A stretch of DNA of 64,000 nucleotides. Source: Sialis fuliginosa. Taxonomy: Eukaryota; Arthropoda; Insecta; Megaloptera; Sialidae. Positions 24,537 through 37,755 of the stretch are shown here, one piece after another (the first letter of the stretch is position 1; each line of letters starts with the position of its first letter). A model generated the notes under the pieces. It searched no databases. It was given only the letters and a program-made list of their open reading frames with translations, and had not been told where the DNA came from. The position numbers were made by a program, and so were the translations under genes. The stretch lies in NCBI GenBank assembly GCA_961205875.1, contig OY540810.1, forward strand, positions 2,480,001 through 2,544,000. The letters are read 5' to 3'.

Positions 24537-25016
24537 ATTCGTTATGGGTTTCAATATCGAGATTTATTTAAAAAATAAATGTTTGAAAAGATATTTTTAC
24601 ACAGTAAATTTTAAAATGATGTTTTTATTTAAATAATAAATAAGATATAGAGATTCTTAAATTATGGCTCTTGGAAATAAAGAATGTATGTATATATAAA
24701 TTTCTTACTTTTCCTTTTGTAGGTTAGGTTTAATAAATTAAATTAAAATTATGGTTAATTTTTATATAATAAATTTTTGATACAATAAAATAGTTATATT
24801 ATTACGGTTACATTTTATTTGCAGGTAAAAATTGCGTTTATATTCGCATTAAAACAAATAGATATTTCTAATCTAGTAAGAATTAAGATTTTATAGTAAT
24901 TGTTACGATTTTTATACATTTAATTTTGTGTATCTATCATTTCATATTCATTGTTTGTGTTAATAATCTTATTGTGATTTTTTTTCTGTTATTCTTATAT
25001 ATAAACATTATTACTA

Positions 25017-25509
25017 CACAGGCCAACATCATTTTTGCCCAAATTGCTCCATCGTGTTAGGTTTTTGAGAAAAACTAACCTAAAAGTGCCAAAATGACAT
25101 TTTGGCAATGTTTAAAAATTTATTACCAAGTAGGTAATTTGTTTCGCCATTAAAATGAATTTTTACTTTTTACTGTACAATTTTTTCACTGAAATATACT
25201 AGTTTAAAGGTATTGTCATATTTAATTTAGTAAAGTCCATTGTCACTTCTATTAATAGAAATATCATATATTCAAACTAGTGAAAAAAATCATACAGTAA
25301 AAAGTAAAAAATTCATTTTCGTGTACGAAAACCTTAGAAAAAATTACCTACTTGGTAATAAATTCTTAATCATTGCCATTTTAGGTTAGGTTATCTCGAA
25401 AATCTGAGCAATTTGAGCAACGGATTCGGTTTCAACATGTCAAAAACCTCTGAAATCACTTATTGAAGTAGAGACAACAGAACAAAAGTATTTTTTTGTC
25501 AGCCTGTGT
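25017..25509. mobile_element. Inverted-repeat MITE with ACACAGGC ends
   Basis: Left ACACAGGCCAACATC and right GCCTGTGT, with internal mirrored stretches ACTTTTTACTGTA and TACCAAGTAGGTAAT. About 490 bp, no coding frame. Confidence 0.6.
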
Positions 25510-27403
25510 AATTTTTATGTAAATGTTTCAAGGTACATTAAATTTGAGGTTCTAAATTTAATTTAATTTTAAAATGAATAATTTTTAGGTTATGTTTGTT
25601 TAGGGTTGTCAAGTATGAATTTATGCTAACTAGAATTACCTCCTGATTGCCTGTATATTACAAATTGTTTATTATTAATTCTCAAACTTGTTTATGTAAA
25701 CTTATATAAAATAAGAAAATTAATTTTTAATTTTTTCATATCTAAAATTATGTTTTATGTTATGATTTGAAAATTCGTTATATGCATTCTCTCCGATGTA
25801 TCTATGCCATATTTTCTCCAGAGAAATTTGGATCGCCGTACAATTATATATAAAGATGTATTTAAAAAATTGTAAATTTAAAATAATAGTTTTAACGAAA
25901 TCTAAATATTTCTTAATTAATTCTTATTTCGGGCATTTGGTAATTGGTAATTTTTAATTTAATTTTGATATATTTATTATTTAATTTTTTATAAAATATG
26001 CAGTAAATTGGCTATATAATTTTATAAGATAATAATAATACATAAGTACATAATAATATTGATTCATAATGCAGTTTATCTCTAAAAAAATGTTATTGTT
26101 AAATAAAGTTATCTAACATTTTTTATGATTTTTTTCCGATAATTAACTATAAATACAAATTTATCAGTTTTTTTTATATAATGTACCAATTATGATTTAT
26201 TATCTGTATAATGTCCCATATATAGCACATTTCTGAGCTGTTTTATAACATGGGACATAAGAATCTCTAAATTTATTGTAAAAATAATATATTTTTTTTG
26301 ATGGCTCTTAAATTTGTATTTTGTTGGTAGTATTAGATAAGATTTCTTTGGTTCTTGTTACTTAATATGTATTTTTCTGTTAGTTTGTTTTAATAAAAGT
26401 TAATGGTTAATTTAATTTGATTTATATCATTCATTTTATGATAACGTCTAATAATTAATTACATAATTATGTAATTTTAGGTACGTAGGGTACGTACTAT
26501 ATTTTAAATTCAGTAGTGACATCTTGTGTTAATATTCATCAATAATATTATCAAAGATATGAACCTAAAGAAACCTGTACGAAATGGTACAGTGTAAATT
26601 CTTGGCTACAAGATGTCATATTTGACGTCAAGATTTTCTAATTTTTTCAAATTCTATCGTTATAACATGTGTTTATTTATTTGATAATCTCAGTGCCGTA
26701 GTAGCTAAGGGATGAAGTGGCGGGAGGGATGGTTCAAAAGAACAATATTAGGATTCAAAAGTGACTATGATTATAAAAGGTTTGCAGAAACTGGAAGACG
26801 GCGCTAAAAGTAAGTTTTAGCTATAGTTTTAGCGAGTATCTTTATTCTGTGGTTTTAGCTAGTTTAAGAGGGGCAGCAAAATCACCATGACAATTAAAAA
26901 AGAAAGTCATAGAAAAAAAAAAAAACTGAGGTTAAAGGGGCGCAAAATTTTAGTTGACAATAACATAAAGGGGTTTCAATTTAGGGGGGTTGTTATTTTC
27001 AATTTTCCCCACTGTAGATGCTGAAACCGAAAAAGCATCCCCCTACCCTTGATGTTAGTGAATACTTATCTTTTTTTTGTCATGTTGTGGTTGTTTTTAG
27101 CTTATAATATAGGTATAGCTGGACTTATATTTTTATAATTTTATATATTTTCAGTATTTTTTCATTATATACAAATGTATTCCGTTCTTAATTAAAAAAA
27201 AAAAAGTTTGGTTGTTTGTTAATTGAAATTTTTTAAATATATTAAGTACCTATGTTTTTTAATGAAATTTTACTTTCTCGAGACCAAATCAACAACCCCG
27301 TGGTCCAATTTACAATAGGTACCGGTTGGCTAAATTGAAACAAAGCTCCGATCCACGTTTTGTTGATTTCTGTCGAGATTATAATAATTATGATTAATTA
27401 TTA

Positions 27404-27686
27404 GAGATTGGAAAAATAGTTGTCATTTTAAATGAAATGGTTACTAGTTGAATTTTTTTTCGGAAAATAGTTGATAAATAGTTTTTTTTACGATTTATTA
27501 GTGTAAACGAAGCAGTAAAAAGTGTCGCAAATAGTTTAAAAATAGTTGGAAAGGTAGTTGCAAATAGTTGATTTCAAATTGTGTTCAATCAAACCAGTTT
27601 TCTGAAAACGGTGGAGATATGTAATAAAAATTACAATAAATGCATTTTTACGCAATAGTTGAAAAACTATTTTTCCAATCTCTATT
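27404..27686. mobile_element. MITE with AGAGATTGGAAAAATAGTT ends, copy 1
   Basis: About 280 bp bounded by AGAGATTGGAAAAATAGTT and its complement. A second copy in the opposite orientation is at 45808-46101. The interior has repeated AATAGTTG words. Confidence 0.75.
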
Positions 27687-27930
27687 AATTATGTTTGATT
27701 ATAAACTGCTGTTTCATTTCATAAAAAAATAATTTGTCTAAACCTAAAATTAGTATACTAAATATCTTAATTAAATAAATGGTCCAAATTAACCGACTTT
27801 CCCCTAATCCGGTACCGGCTTTAGAGCCCCCAAGTGAAATAATTCTCTCTATATACATGTCTATACAACTGCAAATGTCGACAATGAAAGTTCAAACGTA
27901 TATATGAAAGCTAGAACACAGAACATTTTG

Positions 27931-28676
27931 CTTCCTCGCAATATCGAAGATACGAGAAGCTTTGTGATCGTTTTAGAATGAGACAAAAAAATTGTTCTCC
28001 GATTTCAAAATTTTAAATTGATCTTTCCGTTTCAGGTCAAGACAAACACTTTTCGTTCCGTGTCTGTCTGTCTGTCCCCTGAATCCTTGTCACACGCATA
28101 ACTCGCGATCATGAACTACTGAACTGATATTTATGAAACTTGGATGGTTGGGTTTGGCTTAAGGACGGTCCCCATTTCAAAATCATTAAAATTGTGTGTA
28201 AAAGGGAGGGGTGACATCCCAAAATATTTATTTTTCAAGATCTTAAGAACGACACATGTTACGTGAAAATTTTATATGAACTTTTTTGTAGAGAATTTAA
28301 GTTCCTATAATATAGGTCTACAACGTTTGTTGTAAAATATTCCCTTACAATGATTTATTTCAATTTGATTTAAAAAATCGTGTTTTTTTTTTTTTTTAAA
28401 TTGATACCTATTTACTTTGACAAATTAAATGTCATTTTGATTTAGATTGAAATTGTCGAAATATACGATCATCAGGTGCGTCTTAAGAAAAATTTCGAAA
28501 TAATATTTTTTAGTAAAATTGTATAAAAATGAAATGGTTAACCAATTCTAAGCAATTTATCTGAACACTATCGGTTTTTATTTAAATTGTTCAATAATTA
28601 ACTACCTATACCTTTGGTGAATTTAGCAGGAGGAAGCACTGTGCATTTACTTGGCAGATGTTTTTTACACTTGCTA
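27931..28676 (+). mobile_element. CTTCCTCG-family interspersed repeat, copy 1
   Basis: Begins CTTCCTCGCAATATCGAAGA, continues through GTCTGTCTGTC and GGGAGGGGTGACA, and ends ACTTGGCAGATGTTTTTT. The same order recurs in seven other places in the window, with CTTCCTCG near one end and CGAGGAAGC near the other. Its open frames carry relics such as DRQTDRHGTK and are not genes. Superfamily not identified. Confidence 0.8.
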
Positions 28677-28898
28677 AAAATGATACATAAATAATTTTCT
28701 AATAATAATTAAATCACATCACCGCCGATTTAGCTAAAAATGGCAACTGAAGTGACTCTAATGTCCCCCAGCTAGCGCCTTTTCATATATAAGTACGACT
28801 TTGTAAGTAACTTAAGGACTTAAGTATATCAGATACTTATTTACAGTTTAGATAAAACCGTTTAAAATAAATAAATAATGAATTTGAATAAAATAAAT

Positions 28899-29374
28899 AG
28901 GTACCTAAGATAATGGCACCGCAGTTATGGCCGCTATAAGAGCAAGATTTACTGTTTTTGTGATTGACGGGCTTCTTTTTTGTAATTTTCATCAACTCAC
29001 GTATTACTTTATTTAATCAATTTAATTACCAAAGTCTAAATATATAGGTAGTTTTTTTTTTTAAATTATAGCCTTTTATTTTGTTTATGTTTTTCTCCAG
29101 TAATGGATAAAGTAAAACCAGTAATGAGCACGCAGTAATGGACACGTGCTACTACGACATAAAAGATTTAAAAGAAAGAATCGTCAAATTTGAAACAATA
29201 TAAAGCAGTTTCTATGATAATATAATAATTAATAAATAAATTATATATAGATACTAATAATTAGTTTAAATGTCCACCATTTTGACACCTATTTGCCGAT
29301 TGTCATAAAATCACACTGTAAAAAAAAAAATAGCCATTACTGGGGTCATATCCAAGACTGGTGCCAGTACCTTA
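28899..29374. mobile_element. AGGTACTGGCACCAG-family MITE, copy 1
   Basis: Right end ACTGGTGCCAGTACCT followed by TA; the left end is degraded (GGTACC...ATGGCACCGCAGTTATGG). The family (seven copies here, about 470-540 bp when uninterrupted) has AGGTACTGGCACCAG ends and a TA target, consistent with a Tc1/mariner-type MITE. Confidence 0.8.
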
Positions 29375-30544
29375 TGTCCGTTCTATTAACGGTTATAAAT
29401 AACTTGGCATCTGCTAATTTTATAAATTGTTAAAAAAAAGAAAACAACAATGAGTTAATAAATTTATGTATATAGGAACGTATGATTAACAGAATTAACT
29501 TTTCGTCGTAACAATAAAACAGCGCCATTTTAATTCCCCTTCTGCTAACTCAATTAAGCGCTTTGTTTGATCATTCAGCATCCAGCAAGTCTTGAAGAAT
29601 TCAAGAAAAACTACAGTAAATTTGAAAATTGTTGTCTTCATAACATATACCTATATATACAATTGACTGAAAGGCGGGGTTTCAACAATAAAATAAAAAC
29701 CGATTGGTTGGAATAAATTTAAACGCAGCTCGTTGATTGGTTGTACGTACGAAGAATGCTGTATTGATTTAGGGGCAGGGTTTATATGTATATGGTAGGG
29801 AGTTAAGTGGGCGGAACCTAGTCAGGTTTCCCAGTGGGAATGAGTGTTGGAGGGGGGGTTAATTATCTAAGGTTAGGTTTCTGCTTTAGTGTGAGAATAT
29901 TGTTCGAATTGATGACACTTGAATTTTTGAGGGTGCGCTTTCTAATTCTTTCGGGATTTCGAACATTTTTCAAATTGTTGTAAATTGGAATGTTCTACCG
30001 TGCACGCATTGTTATGTGATCATTATGATGATAAAGTGTAGATGTACGGACAAATTATAAAACTTGTTTACTTTTCAAATATTTAACTGCCAAATTTAAA
30101 TTCATTGTTGAAGTTTTTGTGTTTAAACAATTTAAACTGAGTGTTGTGTTATATATTTTATATATGATTTAATTGTGTGTTTTGTTATACTTATATATTT
30201 CAATTAAAATTTGTTAATAGTGTACCTAGTTCAGTTTTATTATTTTTATTGACAGAAAATTTGGAGTAGGTATAGATATATATCTACCTATCAAATACAT
30301 ACGATATTAATATATGTCTAAAGAATTTGTGTGTGCATGGCTTATTAAAGATGTTGAGGAAGAAACGTTATTTAAAGGGTTTTCAAAAACATCCCATATA
30401 ATATATAATAATATATTAAAAGTGCCTCTATCGAATCAAGTTTATTTAAAAATATAAAAAGTACTCTAAATTTGTTATATGAAAATCTTCCAAAACATTG
30501 AAGAAATATATTTTTTTTATTTTCTAAATTTTCGTTGTCACCGT

Positions 30545-32665
30545 CGGTAAAAAAGAATGCGAATTGGTAGAAGAAAACAATACGAATTTCGTGATTTTCT
30601 AACAAAAATCAATGGATTAAAAGTGTGTATTATACATATGTATGTAAATTGCCTGATTCTGATGGGATTTTAGACTTTGGATGTTCGGTAAAAAAGAATG
30701 CACGAATTGGTAGAAGAAAACAATACGAATTTTGTGATTTTCCTACAAAAATCAATGGATTAAAAGTGTGTATTATACATATGTATGTAAATTGCCAGTT
30801 TCCGGTGGGCTTTTAGACTTTGAATGTTCGGTAAAGAAGAATGCGAATTGGTAGAAGAAAACAATACGAATTTCGTGATTTTCTAACAAAAATCTATGGA
30901 TTAAAAGTGTGTATTGTACATATGTATGTAAATTGCCTGATTCTGATGGGAATTTAGACTTTGGATGTTCGGTAAAAAAGAATGCGCGAATTGGTAGAAG
31001 AAAATAGTACGAATTTCGTGATTTTCTAACAAAAATCAATGGATTAAAAGTGTGTATTATACATATGTATGTAAATTGCCAGTTTCCGGTGGGCTTTTAG
31101 ACTTTGAATGTTCGGTAAAGAAGAATGCGAATTGGTAGAAGAAAACAATACGAAATTTGTGATTTTCTAACAAAAATCAAACCTACAACGGTTTGTATTA
31201 TACATATGTATGTAAACTGCCAGTTTCCGGTCGGTTTTTAGACTTTGGATGTTCGGTAAAGAAGAATGCGAATTGGTAGAAGAAAACAGTTACGAAGCTA
31301 GTGATTTTCTAACAAAAATCAAACCAATAACGGATTAAATAAGTGTGTATTTAAACTGCCTGTTTCCGGTGGGCTTTTAGACTTTGGATGTTCGGTAAAG
31401 AAGAATGCGAATTGGTAGAAGAAAACAATACGAAATTTGTGATTTTCTAACAAAAATCAAACCTACAACGGTTTGTATTATACATATGTATGTAAACTGC
31501 CAGTTTCCGGTCGGTTTTTAGACTTTGGATGTTCGGTAAAGAAGAATGCGAATTGGTAGAAGAAAACAGTTACGAAGCTAGTGATTTTCTAACAAAAATC
31601 AAACCAATAACGGATTAAATAAGTGTGTATTTAAACTGCCTGTTTCCGGTGGGCTTTTAGACTTTGGATGTTCGGTAAAGAAGAATGCGAATTGGTAGAA
31701 GAAAACAATACGAAATTTGTGATTTTCTAACAAAAATCAAACCTACAACGGTTTGTATTATACATATGTATGTAAACTGCCAGTTTCCGGTCGGTTTTTA
31801 GACTTTGGATGTTCGGTAAAGAAGAATGCGAATTGGTAGAAGAAAACAGTTACGAAGCTAGTGATTTTCTAACAAAAATCAAACCAATAACGGATTAAAT
31901 AAGTGTGTATTTAAACTGCCTGTTTCCGGTGGGCTTTTAGACTTTGGATGTTCGGTAAAGAAGAATGCGAATTGGTAGAAGAAAACAATACGAAATTTGT
32001 GATTTTCTAACAAAAATCAAACCTACAACGGTTTGTATTATACATATGTATGTAAACTGCCAGTTTCCGGTCGGTTTTTAGACTTTGGATGTTCGGTAAA
32101 GAAGAATGCGAATTGGTAGAAGAAAACAGTTACGAAGCTAGTGATTTTCTAACAAAAATCAAACCAATAACGGATTAAATAAGTGTGTATTTAAACTGCC
32201 TGTTTCCGGTGGGCTTTTAGACTTTGGATGTTCGGTAAAGAAGAATGCGAATTGGTAGAAGAAAACAATACGAAATTTGTGATTTTCTAACAAAAATCAA
32301 ACCTACAACGGTTTGTATTATACATATGTATGTAAACTGCCAGTTTCCGGTCGGTTTTTAGACTTTGGATGTTCGGTAAAGAAGAATGCGAATTGGTAGA
32401 AGAAAACAGTTACGAAGCTAGTGATTTTCTAACAAAAATCAAACCAATAACGGATTAAATAAGTGTGTATTTAAACTGCCTGTTTCCGGTGGGCTTTTAG
32501 ACTTTGGATGTTCGGTAAAGAAGAATGCGAATTGGTAGAAGAAAACAATACGAAATTTGTGATTTTCTAACAAAAATCAAACCACAATAACGGATTAAAT
32601 AAGTGTATTAGACATATGTGCATGTAAATTTGCAGATTCCTGTGGGATTTTAGACTTTGGATGTT
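30545..32665 (+). repeat. Satellite array of ~140-bp monomers, 280-bp higher-order unit
   Basis: Fifteen monomers beginning near TTCGGTAAAGAAGAATGCG at about 30545, 30688, 30826, 30968, 31112, 31250, 31390, 31531, 31670, 31811, 31950, 32091, 32230, 32371 and 32510. From about 31110 two monomer types (about 141 and 139 bp, marked by ACAATACGAAATTTGTG and ACAGTTACGAAGCTAGTG) alternate as an essentially identical 280-bp unit. The first monomers are more diverged. Homology ends at GGATGTTC near 32665, 24 bp before the vg start codon, so the array may reach into vg 5' leader sequence. Confidence 0.95.
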
Positions 32666-32689
32666 CTTAGCAAGTGAAGGATCGCGAGT

Positions 32690-32875
32690 ATGAGCTGCGG
32701 TGAAGTGCAGATGTATCAGGCGTACTACCCGTACTTGTACCAGCGGGGTGCTCATCATAGACAGCACCATCAGACCGGAGCGACGGCTCCGGGCGGCGGC
32801 GGACCGCACCATGCGTTCGCGTCGGCGGCCGCCGGAAGTCCGTTTGCACCGGCAACTGCACATCAGTATGATAGG
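32690..32875 (+). CDS. vg: vestigial (vg), exon 1
   Basis: Encodes 62 residues. MSCGEVQMYQAYYPYLYQR matches the conserved N-terminus I know from insect Vestigial (YYPYLY), and the exon ends HQYDR, which joins exon 2's F to give YDRF, also typical. The middle is low-complexity (Gly, His, Ala, Pro) and GC-rich, unlike its surroundings. Donor GTTGGT at 32876 is weak but in phase 0 with exon 2. Vestigial is a nuclear cofactor that binds the TEAD factor Scalloped to specify wing tissue; the binding (Vg/TONDU) domain would be encoded downstream of the window. Identity rests on the N-terminus and exon phases, so a different YYPYLY protein remains a small possibility. Confidence 0.82.
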
Positions 32876-32925
32876 GTTGGTATTATATTGTTCTACATTA
32901 ACAAGGGGAAGCAACAGCACGGTCC

Positions 32926-33715
32926 ATGAGAATTTCAATGAGCTTGTGGTATGTCAAACTAGAGCAAAAATAAAAAGACACGTGTCCAACAATTTGATCT
33001 CATAGGCCTTAATTACAAAGATAATTAACTTTGATAATTTGTGTATTCAATATAACCGTGTATTATGTTCGCTCGAAATATAAGTGTGTTGGCCTTACGG
33101 TCAACGCGCTGGCGTCTCGCCTGGTTTTAAGATTTTAATTTTAATTTTTATTTACAATTATTTTTTATTTTTTTGTACACATTACCTCTCCCACTTGCGT
33201 AAAAATCGATAAATTAGACATAAATAAAACATATATTATTATTGACAATAGATGTTTGTGGTTTCTATCAAGTTTGTTTTTTATTAAAACTTTTCAATTT
33301 ATTAATTAAAAACTAATGAGTTGTGTCAATAATAAATTAAATTTACTTTAAAACAAATTAATAACTATGTACTGGCGTATATATCAATATTTTCATTGTC
33401 AATAATAATATATGTTTTATTTATGTCTAATTTATCGATTTTTACGCAAGTGGGAGAGGTAATGTGTACAAAAAAATTAAAAATTGTAAATAAAAATTAA
33501 AATCAAAATCTTAAAACCAGGCGAGACGCCAGCGTGTTGACCGTAGGGCCAACACACTTATATTTCGAGCGAACATAATACACGGTTATATTGAATACAC
33601 AAATTTTCAAAGTTAATTATCTTTGTAATTAAGGCCTATGAGATCAAATTGTTGTACACGTGTCTTTTTATTTTTGCTCTAGTTTGACATACCACAAGTT
33701 CATTGAAATTCTCAT
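32926..33715. repeat. Large palindrome 50 bp after vg exon 1
   Basis: Arms of about 340 bp start ATGAGAATTTCAATGA and end in the complement, with a centre near 33320. Each arm carries GGTCAACGCGCTGGCGTCTC or its near copy, a tRNA- or SINE-like word. No open frame. It is a foldback-type element by structure. Confidence 0.8.
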
Positions 33716-33741
33716 GTAAATATCGATATCTATTTTCTAAA

Positions 33742-34275
33742 CAGGGCCGTAACTACCACGGGGGTAGTGCCCCGGGGGATCCCCGCAGGAGCGTAAAAAT
33801 TGGAGTGAGCAAGAAGAAAAAATTGAAGATTTTTCAAATGTTAAATGTTACATTAAAATTACTTATGCCCGGTATTATCAACCAATTTAAAGCTCCTTTA
33901 GCGCTATAAATGCTCCTTTAACCTAAATTTTGTATATTACAAACGTGATTTAGATCAATATTAAGGCTCTCAATGAAAAATGTACATAATATGCGTTGTA
34001 AAAACATAGTGTAGAAAATTAAAAACCTATTTGATTAAATATATATTGCTTGGTTCTGTTAATAATATGACAGTTAGTTAAAGGAGCATTTAGTTAAATT
34101 TGATAATACTAGACGTAAGAAGTGTAAAATTCTAGCTGACAAGCAAAAAAAAGTCATTCAAATAAAAATTAGTAACAAATGTAAAATTTATAAGCTATGA
34201 TCCAAAAAAAAGGTCTTCAATTTTTATTATTTGCATATCTAGGGGCCCCTCGATCACCTCTTGCCCGGGAACCTG
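33742..34275. mobile_element. hAT-like non-autonomous element with 8-bp duplication
   Basis: Begins CAGGGCCGTAACTACC and ends TTGCCCGGGAACCTG. It is flanked by a perfect 8-bp direct repeat TTTCTAAA at 33734-33741 and 34276-34283. An 8-bp target duplication with CAGG...CCTG ends is the hAT signature. No transposase frame remains. Confidence 0.8.
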
Positions 34276-34956
34276 TTTCTAAATCTGAATTAGTAGTTAT
34301 TTCACTAATTGAATTAGTTACTTTTTACATTTCACTAAAAGAATAGTGATTTCGAATCGAAACTGGCGCTATTAAGGCATTTGTTCTTACTTTGATTTAT
34401 CAACGTATACGAATCGACTGCTTTAAAAAAATCAATCCAAAATATAATTTTGAGTGTTTTTGCAATAAAAGTTTTTTTTTTACAACCGTTTAAAAAAGTA
34501 GGCTTTTTCATGGACATTTCAGTGTGTAAAGTAGTTTTCATAATAACACATACATTTTTACATTTTTTTACGATTAATGAATTTTATAAATACTATTGTA
34601 TTTAGTATTAAACAAATTACTAAAATTGAAGCACTATATTAATTATTTAATGAAAAAAAAAATTAAATAAATTATAAACAATACCTTAAGGTTTTTTTCT
34701 TGGCACAATTCATGGTATTATATGTAATTTTCATATATCAATTTAGATTTTGCAGTTAGTAAATTTAAAATTACAGAATTTACAACTTCTGATATCTCTG
34801 GTGGTGTACATTTATGTTCTTTTTCAGTATCACCACTTATCCATCTTATATTATAGAATAACAAATTAAGAAACACATTTTAATGAAAATAGAAATGTCA
34901 AAAATTTTGTCAGAATCTTTGAGTTGAATTTTAATATTAATATAGCGGTACAATTT

Positions 34957-35257
34957 CTTTTATATCTTTTGTGTCGCAGTATTTATCATTTTGTAATCAT
35001 TAGCAAGTGTCCATTAATGCGTGCTCATACTGGTTTTACTTTATCCAATACCGGAGAAAAAACATAAACAAAATTAAAGGCTATGGTGTGTTTTTTTAAA
35101 TTATATATAATTTAAAAAAACACACCATATTTACGGACTTTGGTAATTAAATTAATTAAATAAAGAGTTACTTGTTTTATTAGTAACATGAGCCCGTCAA
35201 TCACAAAAACAGTAAACCTTGCTCTTATAGTGGCCATAACTGGTGCCAGTACCTTAT
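34957..35257. mobile_element. AGGTACTGGCACCAG-family MITE, copy 2 (left end lost)
   Basis: Right end GGCCATAACTGGTGCCAGTACCT is intact and followed by TA; the left arm is missing before about 34957. It contains a secondary inverted stretch GGTGTGTTTTTTTAAATT. Confidence 0.7.
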
Positions 35258-35689
35258 ATACATTTTTTGTGCATTTGCTTTTGGACATTTATCCAACAAA
35301 AAATGTAAGAAATATGCTGATTAAAATATACCTTTTTTGCTTTCTATAATTATATAAAATTACGAGATGCTAGTAAGCAATGTGTTATAGGCCTTAATTG
35401 GTATTTAATTAATGTTTTATTTGTATTAAATGTTCTCACGTTATCTGATATTTTAAAGTTATTGTTATACATATATATATAATTATACTTAACCATTAAT
35501 GTTTATTTTATCTTCACGCAGATAGAAAAATACCTACCGTTATTAATTATTATTATTGCTAAAGTGAAATACATGTATTATTAGTCCTTTATCTTTCCTT
35601 GTCTAAGGGCCAATATGTCAGTAACTATATGCAGAGGCGGATTTACGTTAAGTGCTGCCCTGCCTATTTTTGATATAAGTTTCAGAATT

Positions 35690-35963
35690 ATCATATGAAC
35701 TGTTTTTATAAGTGATGTAGAAAAATCATTTTGATAATCGGAGTAATTTTTTGTGTTCCTTTAATAGTTTCATTAATATTGGTTCAGTGGTTCATGAGTT
35801 ATACGTGTGACAACAGACAGACAGACAGACACGGAACGAAAAGTGTTTGTCTTGACCTGAAACGGAAAGATTACTTTAAAATTTTGAAATCGGAGAACAT
35901 TTTTTTTGTCTCAATCTTAAACGATCACAAAGCTTCTCATATCTTCGATATTGCGAGGAAGCA
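35690..35963 (-). mobile_element. CTTCCTCG-family repeat, copy 2 (truncated)
   Basis: Reverse orientation; ends TCGATATTGCGAGGAAGCAA. Only the part with CGGAACGAAAAGTGTTTGTC and the GACAGACAGAC run is kept. Confidence 0.75.
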
Positions 35964-37115
35964 ATAATCATACGCTCTTCGTTTATTAGACCCATATATA
36001 TGAAATGTAATGGAAGGGTTAAAAAACAACAATTAAATCGATATTATATCGATTTTGGATATATAATAAATTGGATATATAATACAATATATAAATATGG
36101 AATAACCTTATACACTGTTAATCAAAAGACCAGCCGATTTTTTTTGTGTACTTAACTACCAAGAATTGTACCAAAAAAATGTCTCAACTAATTGAAGTAT
36201 AATGGGAAATTAAATCGAACACTTTTTAGGTAGACTTTTTTTCTACGTGACTTCATAGCTATGTCAAGAATATAGGGTTGCATGCCGAGACGGAATTTCT
36301 GGGTCTCGAAACGAGAACGAGATGAGATTTGCTTAAATTAGGACGAGACTGAAACTTTATTTGTAAGTCTCATCGAAATTCTAGGTTTTAAAAAATACTT
36401 AAATGAAAAAACTATTATTTTAGAAAAAAAATTCTAATGATACTGAAACTTTGAGTAGCGCAAAATTGGTGAATTTTGGGAATTATTATCTCAAAAACTA
36501 TTTGTTCGATTTCATCTAGGTTTATTTTATTCTAAAGTATATACATTGAGGACGGTATGTTTACAGTTTTTTGTGTGAATATTTTGTCGGGTTACTGCAA
36601 AAACCAGATAACTCCACTATTTACATATTGTTTAGTTATAAGTACATTTCTACACTTAAAAATTTTACCTACGTCTACTGTAAAAACATGATAAATCTTT
36701 TACAGATATAAAGGGTCAGTACACATGTGCAAAAATAAGGTAAAGTCCACTTTGACCAAAATTTAACCAATTAGAACCAGATATCTTAGAAACTATAAAA
36801 TGTGACTTATCTGCGGTTTTTGCAGTAACCCGACGATATATCATATATCAACTGATTGTGAGAGCGCTGCTATCGTGGCCGGGGTAAAACGAAAACAGGT
36901 CGAACGTAAAAATGTCACAAACCCATTTTTTTAAATCTTCCTCAGTATGCAAGATATCTTCCTGCCAAATTTGATCAAGAACAGTTTAGCGGTTTAGCCG
37001 TGAAAATGTAATAAACAGCAGAGAGACTGACACACTTTCGCATTTATAATATTAGTATGATCTTGATATGGATCTTGGCTTCTGGGTGTAAGCCGTGTCG
37101 ATTTGAGATTCATAT

Positions 37116-37403
37116 TAACCTTTGTTTGACACACTGGGGTACAATCAACCCCACGTTTTTTCTATGTTAATTTAAAGTAACCAAATCTAATCTAATCTTC
37201 CAATTTTTTTAACATACTTTCTTTTAATATTTTACTATATAACTTATACAGTCTTCAAAAGAAACTTTTCAAAAGCCTGTAAAAAAATTCTCAAGTAGAA
37301 ATATTTAATATTTTATTTTTTATGATGATTTTTGTCGATGGGGTACAAAAAACCCCAATGTGTCAAGTATGCTATTCTAGAAAAGTGTGTCAAACAAAGG
37401 TTA
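37116..37403. mobile_element. MITE with TTAACCTTTGTTTGACAC ends
   Basis: 288 bp between TTAACCTTTGTTTGACACAC and GTGTGTCAAACAAAGGTTAA. The interior has mirrored GGGGTACAA...CCCCA. Its left flank (GTGTAAGCCGTGTCGATTTG) belongs to the retroposon family also seen at 40524-40685. Confidence 0.75.
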
Positions 37404-37755
37404 AGATCAGCACGGAAACCTCAATATTAGTATGGATTGAAAATATAAATCATAGATAGTTACGTATCAAATAATGTTGAGATCGGTAAAGATACAATAA
37501 ATGTATCTACACTTAAGATATTATACCCATGCCGTTTAACAAAACTGGTTTGTCTGATTCAAAGAACTTACAGTGTCCACATTGTCCTCTGGTGTTTTGC
37601 ACCTGCGAAACAGTTCATCTGTAAGTAGTATTTGAGATTTTTTGATTCGTCACTTGACAATGTGTCGATTAAGTATGGTTTTGAAAATATATTTTTTTAA
37701 GAAAGATTTTTCGGTACAAATTTTCATCTATAAATCGCCAGAATCGAGTGAGAGT

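Larger units (their letters stand above)
24537..30544. other. Gene-free region between BAP31 and vg
   Basis: No gene recognised. AT-rich DNA with the MITEs listed separately (25017-25509, 27404-27686, 27931-28676, 28899-29374). A hAT-like left end (CAGTGCCGTAGTAGCT, about 26691) has no partner seen. The stretch 29500-30370 is less repetitive and could contain the vg promoter and 5' untranslated exon, but I see no decisive signal there. Confidence 0.5.

Noticed and set aside
30372-31039. Frames of 60-90 codons on both strands of the satellite
   Set aside because: Open only because early monomers are 138-144 bp (multiples of three); no conservation in later monomers.
33085-33125. tRNA gene
   Set aside because: The GGTCAACGCGCTGGCGTCTCG word has no second box or cloverleaf and occurs in both arms of a palindrome; at best a tRNA-derived repeat relic.
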